A stretch of DNA of 30,447 bases from an uncultured Eubacteriales bacterium (GTDB taxonomy: Bacteria > Bacillota > Clostridia > Monoglobales > Monoglobaceae): assembly GCA_900545865.1 (NCBI GenBank), contig URAN01000032.1:1-30447 (forward strand), in the 5' to 3' direction. This document shows positions 24,673 through 30,447 of the stretch, piece after piece. Numbering within the stretch: the stretch's first letter is position 1; every line of letters begins with the position of its first letter. Below the pieces are notes generated by a model. It was not told the origin of the DNA and did not search any database. It saw only the letters and a list, made by a program, of their open reading frames with translations. The position numbers and the translations under genes were made by a program.

Positions 24673-26170
24673 CTAATCCTATGTCTGCAAGGAGCCTTAA
24701 GTATATGTCAATATGCCCGTCTTCAGCCACTTCAATGCGGTCTATGACCCGTTTCAGCATTTCATTGGTAATTTCGGCAGTACTCAGGATATCGCCTATG
24801 CTCTTGAATGTATCTGTCAGCCCGTATTCAAGCTTGTCCGCCTGTGTGATGCCGAACTTTATCATCTTAAGCTTTTCTTCGAGCTTTTTGATTTGGTTAT
24901 TGGTTGAGCCGGTCTTCTCCTTTAAGTCTTCCATTGAAATAATGTCATTATCATACATATCGACATATTTTTGACGGCTCTTTTTCAGTTTTTCTATCTC
25001 TTTTGTTATTTCTTTTTCAGTTTTAAGATTTTGGTGCATCGGTGCGTAATTCTTGTTAAAGTCGCTTATGATTTTCTTAATAACTTTTTGCTTATCTTCA
25101 ATCAGTTCTGTAAGGTATTGCTTGATGGAAGCAAGCAGTTCACCTTCGTCTATGACCGTTTTGTTATTACAGGAATCTGCTCCGTTGATATTCCGTCCGC
25201 AACACACCCAAGTATATTTATAACCGATTTTAACTTTTCGTTTGGCTTGCCTGAAGAAGTGTCCGCAATCACTGCATTTAAGCAAGGTGCTGAATACATG
25301 CTTGCAGTCTTTTCGCTGCCCCTGAGAGAATTTTTGTTTGTTTATCTCCATCTTTTTTTGAGCAATCTCAAAGGTATCTATATCTACAATCGCAAGATCA
25401 GGTCTCTCTGTGACTTTCCATTCTTCTTCAGGCTTATCAATTCTGTCGCCTGTCAGGAAATCCTTTACTTCTTCTTTGCCATTGATAATAATTCCGCAGT
25501 ACATCCTGTTGGTAAGAATTCTGCAAATTCCGTTTTGCGTCCATTTGCATCCTCGCTTTGTTTTAATATTTTCTTCGTTAAGAATTTTCGCGATTTTGCT
25601 TGCGCCATATTCTTCGTTTATGTACATTTGATATATTCGGCGAACTACATTTGCTTCAAAGGGGTTAATGTTTAGGTTAAAGTAATCGCCGATAATTTTA
25701 TCATATCCATACACAAGATTCGGCACCTTGCCTTTTTCAGCGTTTAAGCTTTTACTAAATTTGATTCTCTTGGATGTGTTTTCGCTTTCCTGTTGTGCTA
25801 CCATCGCAAGCATAGTGAGCACCAATTCTCCGTCCTCAGTTGACAAATTAGTGTTTACGAACACAACAGGTATTCCTATAGCTTTCAGTTCCCTTATTGA
25901 TTGCAGGAAGTCGACCACGTTTCTTGCCATTCTCGATATGTCTTTTGTTACCACCATATCAAATTTGCCAAGCCTTGCATCCCGCATCAGTCTCATAAAT
26001 TCAGGACGCTTTCGCATCTGTGTTCCTGAAATGCCTTCGTCTGCATACATATGAGTAATTTCGTGATTGTTTCTTTCTGCAAACTCACCATAGAATTTTT
26101 TCTGCATTTCCAAGCTATTTAGCTGATCTGCTTTGTCAGTTGATACTCTGCAATAAGGTGCAATTCTCAT
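24638..26170 (-). CDS. Large serine recombinase (integration/excision)
   Basis: A 510-residue site-specific recombinase of the large serine family, which integrates and excises the surrounding element. The resolvase-type catalytic domain spans 1-150, with nucleophile Ser10 (CRVSTDK) and the arginine-rich active-site helices (DEGISGTQMRKRPEFMRL). The recombinase domain covers about 150-260. The zinc ribbon Cys299-x2-Cys302 with Cys323/324 and Cys334 comes next, then a long coiled coil (about 345-450) typical of these enzymes. The coding frame is complete and all active-site residues seen are present. AGAGGT lies upstream. It is at one end of the element, as in TndX-type transposons. Confidence 0.93.
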   Translation of the reverse strand: MRIAPYCRVSTDKADQLNSLEMQKKFYGEFAERNNHEITHMYADEGISGTQMRKRPEFMRLMRDARLGKFDMVVTKDISRMARNVVDFLQSIRELKAIGIPVVFVNTNLSTEDGELVLTMLAMVAQQESENTSKRIKFSKSLNAEKGKVPNLVYGYDKIIGDYFNLNINPFEANVVRRIYQMYINEEYGASKIAKILNEENIKTKRGCKWTQNGICRILTNRMYCGIIINGKEEVKDFLTGDRIDKPEEEWKVTERPDLAIVDIDTFEIAQKKMEINKQKFSQGQRKDCKHVFSTLLKCSDCGHFFRQAKRKVKIGYKYTWVCCGRNINGADSCNNKTVIDEGELLASIKQYLTELIEDKQKVIKKIISDFNKNYAPMHQNLKTEKEITKEIEKLKKSRQKYVDMYDNDIISMEDLKEKTGSTNNQIKKLEEKLKMIKFGITQADKLEYGLTDTFKSIGDILSTAEITNEMLKRVIDRIEVAEDGHIDIYLRLLADIGLDEKYQCSSIST

Positions 26171-26274
26171 AAATAATTACCTCTCTTTCTTGTTTTGTAC
26201 GCTGTGCACAACACACAACATACCACACAATTTTTCAAAAGTCTACGAAGAAATTTTGATTCCCTCTTAAAATA

Positions 26275-26310
26275 ATACTCCGCCCCAAAAATATCGTTCA
26301 GGCGGAGTAT
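26275..26310 (-). terminator. Terminator downstream of the 59-residue protein gene
   Basis: ATACTCCGCC (26275-26284) and GGCGGAGTAT (26301-26310) form a perfect 10-bp stem. The flanks are T-rich on both strands (TATTTTAAG on minus; GTTTCCTTTTTATTT on plus), so it may work both ways. The rest of 26171-26326 shows no gene. Confidence 0.65.
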
Positions 26311-26326
26311 GTTTCCTTTTTATTTC

Positions 26327-26506
26327 CTAATCCAAATCACTTTCTGATTCAGAGCTATTTTTTAAGGTTCGTTTTTCTTGATCATCTAAAATCATCTTGG
26401 TCAATACTCCCGTTGCCGCCCGTGAAATAAATTCACCGGCTATTTTTTCGGAGTCCGACCTTGTATTTGGATTATGGAAGGTTATATGTAAAACTTGTCC
26501 TTTCAT
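26327..26506 (-). CDS. 59-residue protein of the mobile element, function unknown
   Basis: A short ORF starting MKGQVLHITFHNPNTRSDSE and ending in an acidic serine-rich tail (SSESESDLD). The centre (KIAGEFISRAATGVLTKMIL) is helical. GGAGGA lies six bases before the ATG and a terminator follows the stop, both supporting a real gene. It lies between the relaxase and the recombinase in the same direction. No family was recognised. Small proteins in this place can be mobilization accessory or regulatory factors, but nothing here specifies one. Confidence 0.65.
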   Translation of the reverse strand: MKGQVLHITFHNPNTRSDSEKIAGEFISRAATGVLTKMILDDQEKRTLKNSSESESDLD

Positions 26507-26589
26507 ATAAAGTCCTCCATTTCCAAATCAGATTTATATTACATACTATGTCTGTCAAAATCCAAATATTCAATTTTAATAATATAATT

Positions 26590-27858
26590 TTACTGCATAT
26601 TCATACCGCCAAGTTCGTTTCCTTCATTTTCGCCGAGTTTTTCAACCATTTCCTCTATGTAGTCCTCCGTCAAATCTTTATCACGTGCGTTTTTAATCAA
26701 TTCAATCAAGATGCAAACCGATGCGGCGGACAGACCTGTTATAAGAGATATTGCTGCCGTATCGTCCTCGTCATAGCCTTTCTTTTTGCTTATCCCCGAA
26801 ACAGATTTAACAAGGCTAAACACCCTTTTACCAATGCCGTAATTGAGATTATTGAAATCACTAACGCCACTGTTATGCGATACACCGCTATGCGGATTTT
26901 CTTTAACCTTTTCTCGGTTTTTGTAAAAAGTTCTTCTTGAATTTTCCCAACCTGTGTTGAAAGCAAATTCAATTCCGCTGTCAGTCTGTCCCTGTTCTGA
27001 TGTGACAGAGCGTCGATTTTCTCCTCCAAAATATCCAGGCGATTTAAAATCGGTGTTAAGTCCTGCGTCTGTCGGTTCATACTTTTTAATTCCTCTAAAG
27101 TTGAATTCATTTTCCATATTCTCCTTCAAAAACTTATCTTCGTGCAGTCTGTAATCTCTGCATTTCTTGCCGCCGGGTGTGGTGTAGCAAATAGATTTTC
27201 GCTCATTTGTCCAGTTTACATTATATCCCTCGCTTTCCATATAGGATATAAATTCCGCCTTGTTTTTGCAGATATTCATTGCAGCTTCAATGGTGTTTAT
27301 AAGCCTGAACTTCCAACTGTTGCCGAGAGTTGCCGCCGTATATTCGCCGTGTGTCATTGTTTCGGACGATTTTTGCTCCTTTCGATTTATAACCGAAAGT
27401 CCGTATTCAGAGCATATTTTATCGGAGACGGTTCGGATATTTTCAAGCGATTTTTTATCCTGATGAAGTTTCTTTCCGCTTTCAAAGCTGACACTGTTTA
27501 CGATGATGTGATTGTGCAAATGATTTTTTTCAATGTGCGTTCCGACAATTACTTCGCACCCGTCAAAACATTCTTTTGCGAGTCTGACGCCGATTTCGTG
27601 TACGGTTTTCGGTGTGACTTTTTCTTCCGGACTGAACGACTGGCAGTAGTGATAAAAGTATCTGCCGTTCATCTTTGAGTGCAAGTGTTTTGTCAGCATA
27701 AATTCATCGTAGGCGAAGTGGGGAGAGCAGTTTATTCCCGAAACCAATTTTTCACCGCTTTGCAAAAGTGTTTTTCTGTCGTTTGAAACATAATTTATAA
27801 CACCCGACAGTCCGGCTCGGCTTTGGCGTTTATTGTTCAGTGCAACCACGATTGCCAT
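26590..27858 (-). CDS. MOBP-type relaxase (mobilization nuclease)
   Basis: A 422-residue relaxase that would nick DNA at oriT and lead the strand during conjugation. The N-terminal catalytic domain (1-170) contains the likely nucleophile Tyr23 (GVINYVSND) and the metal-binding histidine motif HIEKNHLHNH (His108, 113, 115, 117). The middle (250-356) is low-complexity and rich in Asn, Ser, Gly and Arg. This is exactly the part that is overlapped by another gene in a different frame. A hydrophobic segment lies near 367-387. It begins directly at the stop of mobC, so both are co-translated. No transfer genes (coupling protein, type IV secretion) are present, so the element must rely on a helper. 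Confidence 0.9.
   Translation of the reverse strand: MAIVVALNNKRQSRAGLSGVINYVSNDRKTLLQSGEKLVSGINCSPHFAYDEFMLTKHLHSKMNGRYFYHYCQSFSPEEKVTPKTVHEIGVRLAKECFDGCEVIVGTHIEKNHLHNHIIVNSVSFESGKKLHQDKKSLENIRTVSDKICSEYGLSVINRKEQKSSETMTHGEYTAATLGNSWKFRLINTIEAAMNICKNKAEFISYMESEGYNVNWTNERKSICYTTPGGKKCRDYRLHEDKFLKENMENEFNFRGIKKYEPTDAGLNTDFKSPGYFGGENRRSVTSEQGQTDSGIEFAFNTGWENSRRTFYKNREKVKENPHSGVSHNSGVSDFNNLNYGIGKRVFSLVKSVSGISKKKGYDEDDTAAISLITGLSAASVCILIELIKNARDKDLTEDYIEEMVEKLGENEGNELGGMNMQ
26790..27110 (-). CDS. Nested coiled-coil membrane protein gene inside the relaxase gene
   Basis: A 106-residue protein read in another frame entirely inside relaxase codons 250-356. Residues 15-65 form a good coiled coil (DLTPILNRLDILEEKIDALS and on), and residues 72-100 are a long hydrophobic helix (VYRITVALVISIISITALV). 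The order, a soluble coiled coil followed by a membrane anchor, is coherent and unlike chance. AAGGAG (27126-27121) lies ten bases before its ATG, inside the relaxase frame. mobB of RSF1010 and mbeB/mbeD of ColE1 are nested in the same way inside their relaxase genes. The role, likely accessory to mobilization, is inferred. Confidence 0.65.
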   Translation of the reverse strand: MNSTLEELKSMNRQTQDLTPILNRLDILEEKIDALSHQNRDRLTAELNLLSTQVGKIQEELFTKTEKRLKKIRIAVYRITVALVISIISITALVKGCLALLNLFRG

Positions 27859-28167
27859 TTACGAACACCTCTTGCAAATTTTTTGAAGCTCGGCATATAT
27901 GTTTTGAAGTTCCGCACTGACATCTTGCAAATATACAGAGTTTATTTTACCCATATTCGCAAGCAATGTAAGCCTGTTTATGTTGCCGCCGATTCTTTTT
28001 ACTTCGGTTATCAGGGGTTTAACATCTATCACATTGATTTTCTTTTGCATCGCACATTTGATGATGTAATCCGTCACAGTTTCTTTTGCATCGCCGGCTA
28101 AATTTTTAATTACATTGTACTCGACATCTGATGCTCTTATAGATATAACCTTGTTTCTGTGTCTCAT
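27859..28167 (-). CDS. MobC-type relaxosome accessory protein
   Basis: A 102-residue protein with the ribbon-helix-helix start typical of MobC family members (NKVISIRASDVEYNVIKNLA). A helical part with the family-like GGNINRLTLLANMGKINSVY (about 60-79) follows. Such proteins bind oriT and help the relaxase open the strands. A strong AAAGGAGG ribosome site precedes the ATG. Its stop is immediately adjacent to the relaxase start. The hairpin-rich candidate oriT lies just upstream. Confidence 0.85.
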   Translation of the reverse strand: MRHRNKVISIRASDVEYNVIKNLAGDAKETVTDYIIKCAMQKKINVIDVKPLITEVKRIGGNINRLTLLANMGKINSVYLQDVSAELQNIYAELQKICKRCS

Positions 28168-28189
28168 TTTATTCCTCCTTTGCTCTGAA

Positions 28190-28288
28190 AAGTGGGTACG
28201 GGCTGCCGCCCGAAAGTCTGCGCCGTTTTCGGCGAGAATGTGCGTGCGGTAAAGCCACGCGCGATGCTTGCAACCTCTTAAAGAGGTT
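28190..28288. other. Candidate origin of transfer (oriT) with four inverted repeats
   Basis: The non-coding gap between mobC and the RepA-like ATPase carries CGGGC/GCCCG (28199-28203, 28208-28212), CGCCG/CGGCG (28221-28225, 28230-28234), GCGTG/CACGC (28242-28246, 28256-28260) and the perfect AACCTCTT/AAGAGGTT (28272-28279, 28281-28288). The last abuts the ATPase stop. The density of stems, location beside mobC-relaxase and locally higher GC than the surrounding sequence fit an oriT. The nick site was not identified. Confidence 0.6.
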
Positions 28289-29357
28289 ATCTGTTTTTGC
28301 CGACAGGGTCGGCAGGGACGGTTATTGGGATATAAGAATTACCGTCACTATCGGCACTTCGTCGAACATCATTTGGATTTTGCGGGACTGCTGACAGAAA
28401 AATAAGCCTTTTGCCGTTGCTCCGTTTGGACTGATAGGCAATTCCAAACTCTTTAAGTTCCGGGATATTCTGATTGAGCTTTTTTGACAAAACGATAGGG
28501 GAGATTTCTTCGTCAGTATATTTTGACAGTCTTTCCGCCAGCTTTGCAGGTGTTCCCGAAAAAGATTTTTCGTTCTGCATAAACCGAACAACAGTTGCGG
28601 TAATATCTTCGAGAAGTATTTCGGGGTTTTCTGCACTGTCGGAAACCAATTCCCAGCTTTTGCTGCAGGTATTAAAATTAAGTTCTAGTTCCCGATATTC
28701 AATATCCCGTCCCGTGCAATAAAGTGTTGCCCGTGAGCCGGCACGCTTTGATTTACAAAGAACAAAACTTGAATCTGCACCGCCGGTAATTCCCGTTGTG
28801 CCCGACACCATATTCATCGGATCGTCATCTTTTTGCTTTCTCAAATGATGTATGAGAACGATTGCAATTTTCAGCTTGTCCGCAATATTTTTAAGAATAC
28901 TTATATCTCTGTAATCGCTTGCGTAGGCATTATCATTTGAGATAGTACGTATTTTTTGAAAGGTGTCGATAACGACCAGTTTGGTATTTTGATTAATCAA
29001 ACAGAAATTTTCAATCTGTTCCTCAATGCCGCTGCCGATGCTTTCTGCAAAGGTTGCAAAGTGGATATTAGGCGGAGCATCGTCTGTTATGTCAAACAAT
29101 CTGCTTTGGATTCTTGCAAGACTGTCTTCAAGGCAAAGATACAGTGCAGTGCCTTGCTTGGTTTCAAAATTCCATAGCTTTTCTCCTTTTGCAACCTTTA
29201 AACACAGCATAAGCGCCAGCCACGATTTACCGATTTTCGGACTTCCCGATAAAATATGCAATCCCTGCGGAATTAAATTTTCCACCGCAAATTCTATCGG
29301 CGGTAAAAAGGTATTCATCAGCATATCACCGTTTACGGTTTTTAAAACCTTGCTCAT
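28287..29357 (-). CDS. RepA-like AAA ATPase (replicative helicase-type)
   Basis: A 356-residue RecA-fold ATPase resembling plasmid RepA helicases of the RSF1010 type. Walker A is GSPKIGKSW (38-46) and Walker B VVIDTF (128-133). The VLIHHLRK segment (167-174) with its paired histidines and the following SGTTGITGGADSSFVLCKSK stretch are typical of the family. The C-terminal third is a helical DNA-binding-like region (FSGTPAKLAERLSKYTDEEI). The protein may support replication of the excised element or assist transfer. GGAGGT precedes the ATG. It diverges from the zinc-finger gene across an operator-like region. Confidence 0.8.
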   Translation of the reverse strand: MSKVLKTVNGDMLMNTFLPPIEFAVENLIPQGLHILSGSPKIGKSWLALMLCLKVAKGEKLWNFETKQGTALYLCLEDSLARIQSRLFDITDDAPPNIHFATFAESIGSGIEEQIENFCLINQNTKLVVIDTFQKIRTISNDNAYASDYRDISILKNIADKLKIAIVLIHHLRKQKDDDPMNMVSGTTGITGGADSSFVLCKSKRAGSRATLYCTGRDIEYRELELNFNTCSKSWELVSDSAENPEILLEDITATVVRFMQNEKSFSGTPAKLAERLSKYTDEEISPIVLSKKLNQNIPELKEFGIAYQSKRSNGKRLIFLSAVPQNPNDVRRSADSDGNSYIPITVPADPVGKNR

Positions 29358-29549
29358 ATTTATTTCACCTCCACCATTAAAATTATTAAAACTATTGCAA
29401 AAAATAAAAAATAGTGGTACAATAGTTTCAAGCGATTATCAAGAATAAGTATTCTGTAAATATAATAGCGCGTACAAGAGATTTTGTCAAGTGATTATTT
29501 AAAATAAATATCGCTTGAAATATTTTTGTAGTATTCCGGAGGTCAATTT
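29358..29549. promoter_or_regulatory. Divergent control region with repeated TTTCAAGCGAT elements
   Basis: TTTCAAGCGAT occurs at 29426-29436 and inverted at 29510-29520. A variant TCAAGTGAT lies at 29487-29495, and TTTCAAGCG recurs at 29556-29564, overlapping codons 3 to 5 of the plus-strand gene. This looks like an operator array between divergent genes. The -10/-35 boxes are not certain; TATAAT at 29461-29466 is one candidate. Confidence 0.6.
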
Positions 29550-30266
29550 ATGAAGTTTCAAGCGTCATTTTTAGAAAATCATATAAATATTTCAACCGAA
29601 GAATGCAATCGGATTTTTGGATTGGGAAGGATAACTTTTGGGGTGGCGACAGGCAATTACGGAGCGCTTTCAATTTTGTTTCCTGTTCACGAGTTAGACG
29701 CATTAAGAGATATAGCCAATTCGCTTTTGGAGCTTTGTTTTTCGAGTAAGAAAGGCGAAGACAAGCTATCTGCCTATTATAAATGTGAGGAAGAATTTAG
29801 TTTGGGCGGCGGCTGCATTTTGTCCGAGAAAAAAGCTATTGTCAATACTGACGATAATATTGATATAGTTGAAACTTATTGGCTTACAAAGCTTTCGGGA
29901 CTGCTTTTGGTTGAAATGATGCACGCAATTCTTCATAACATTCCGATTTTAAAGTGCCCGGTATGCAAAAGATTTTTTATTGCTGATAATCACGGTATTC
30001 AGTATTGCGACAATATTTATAAGGACGGAAAAACCTGCAGACAAATTGGGGCAAAAAAACAGTTCAAAGAAAAAGTCAAATCGGACAGTGCGCTTTCTTT
30101 GTATGAAAAAAAGTATCAGGCGCTCTATTATAAACGCAAAAAAACAACTGACAAAAAGGCCTTAACGGCGATTAAGGAAAAAATCGCCGTTTATCAAGAT
30201 GCACGCTCGAAGTATAAAAAAGGGGAGATTTCTTCCAACAAGTTTATTTCTGTGCTGGAAGAATAG
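29550..30266 (+). CDS. DUF6076-like protein with four-cysteine zinc site
   Basis: A 238-residue cytoplasmic protein resembling the DUF6076 family, found in Firmicutes and often carried on mobile elements. Residues 1-130 are unassigned. The zinc site is Cys136-x2-Cys139 with Cys153 and Cys163 (LKCPVCKRFF, then QYCDN and KTCRQIGAKKQFKEK). A long basic helical end (about 165-235) follows. The combination suggests a nucleic-acid-binding protein, possibly element cargo. It resembles the zinc end of the 201-residue protein at 2634-3239. GGAGGT lies about nine bases before the ATG. A terminator is found 40 bases after the stop. Confidence 0.7.
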   Translation: MKFQASFLENHINISTEECNRIFGLGRITFGVATGNYGALSILFPVHELDALRDIANSLLELCFSSKKGEDKLSAYYKCEEEFSLGGGCILSEKKAIVNTDDNIDIVETYWLTKLSGLLLVEMMHAILHNIPILKCPVCKRFFIADNHGIQYCDNIYKDGKTCRQIGAKKQFKEKVKSDSALSLYEKKYQALYYKRKKTTDKKALTAIKEKIAVYQDARSKYKKGEISSNKFISVLEE

Positions 30267-30306
30267 CACACACCGTGCCGGATTTTTAAATAAGACGCGA
30301 AAATAC

Positions 30307-30343
30307 GCAGGCAGGGGCAAGTTATCCTGCCTGCATATCTTTT
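30307..30343 (+). terminator. Terminator after the DUF6076-like gene
   Basis: GCAGGCAGG (30307-30315) and CCTGCCTGC (30326-30334) make a perfect 9-bp stem with a 10-base loop, followed by ATATCTTTT. Confidence 0.75.
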
Positions 30344-30391
30344 GCCCTGTTACGGGACTTAAATAGTCAATCCCGAATTTTGTGTAAACTC

Positions 30392-30447
30392 CTTACTAAA
30401 CCTTCGAAATGATGTATAATAAAAATATCATTTTGGAGGTTTTACTT
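30392..30447 (+). promoter_or_regulatory. Promoter and ribosome site of a gene beyond the window
   Basis: CTTACT (30392-30397), a 17-base spacer and TATAAT (30415-30420), followed by TTTGGAGG near the window end. The gene itself starts outside. The surroundings of this promoter resemble the cysE promoter at 3904-3932. Confidence 0.75.

Noticed and set aside
24293..30447. Direct repeats (att sites) marking the ends of the mobile element
   Set aside because: Comparison by eye of 24300-24500 with 30270-30440 gave no convincing repeat. Serine recombinases can leave only two or three identical bases, so the exact ends stay open.
1..30447. CRISPR arrays, rRNA or tRNA genes
   Set aside because: No regularly spaced repeats and no cloverleaf or rRNA-like segments were noticed on reading. 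A dedicated tRNA scan was not run.

Overview
The window looks like a chromosomal segment of an anaerobic low-to-mid-GC Firmicute, most likely a gut Clostridia species. The basis is the cysE-cysS-mrnC gene order, a split (two-gene) transketolase, a DegV protein, a YcdB/SLH surface protein, purine-rich ribosome binding sites before nearly every gene, and many vegetative promoters of the TTGACA-N17-TATAAT kind. No rRNA, tRNA or CRISPR array was seen.

Layout. 1-1680: end of an upstream transcription unit, then a secreted transglutaminase-like protein with its own promoter and terminator. 1681-3734 (minus): a three-gene operon of a lipoprotein, a zinc-finger protein and a histidine-kinase-type ATPase. 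3981-9366: housekeeping genes cysE, cysS, mrnC, a YitT-type membrane protein and both halves of transketolase, closed by a terminator. 9434-12172: a 44-codon ORF that may be a response-regulator remnant, a small cupin and a large secreted YcdB/SLH protein. 12280-14736 (minus): a ClpE-like AAA+ unfoldase with two perfect hairpins in its leader.

15104-21320 is the most unusual region: six intact plus-strand genes for a phage-like head and short tail. They are a scaffold-like protein, an N4-gp56-type major capsid protein, a small head protein, a head-tail adaptor candidate, a beta-rich tail nozzle candidate and a coiled-coil virion protein candidate. They end in a perfect 16-bp terminator. No terminase, portal, protease, lysis, replication or integration gene lies in or beside the cluster. 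It looks like a retained, packaging-less virion module rather than an ordinary prophage.

21385-24292: an XRE-family membrane regulator, a DegV lipid-binding protein and a membrane-anchored metallophosphoesterase, with clear promoters. About 24390-30343: an integrative mobilizable element with a large serine recombinase, a 59-residue protein, a MOBP-type relaxase, a MobC-type accessory protein, a hairpin-rich candidate oriT, a RepA-like AAA ATPase and a zinc-finger (DUF6076-like) protein. A second gene for a coiled-coil membrane protein appears nested out of frame inside the relaxase gene, as mobB is inside mobA of some plasmids. The last 90 bases hold a promoter and ribosome binding site for a gene beyond the window.

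All family names come from reading motifs by eye. No database search was run, so the phage-cluster roles in particular are inferences from motif, order and size.
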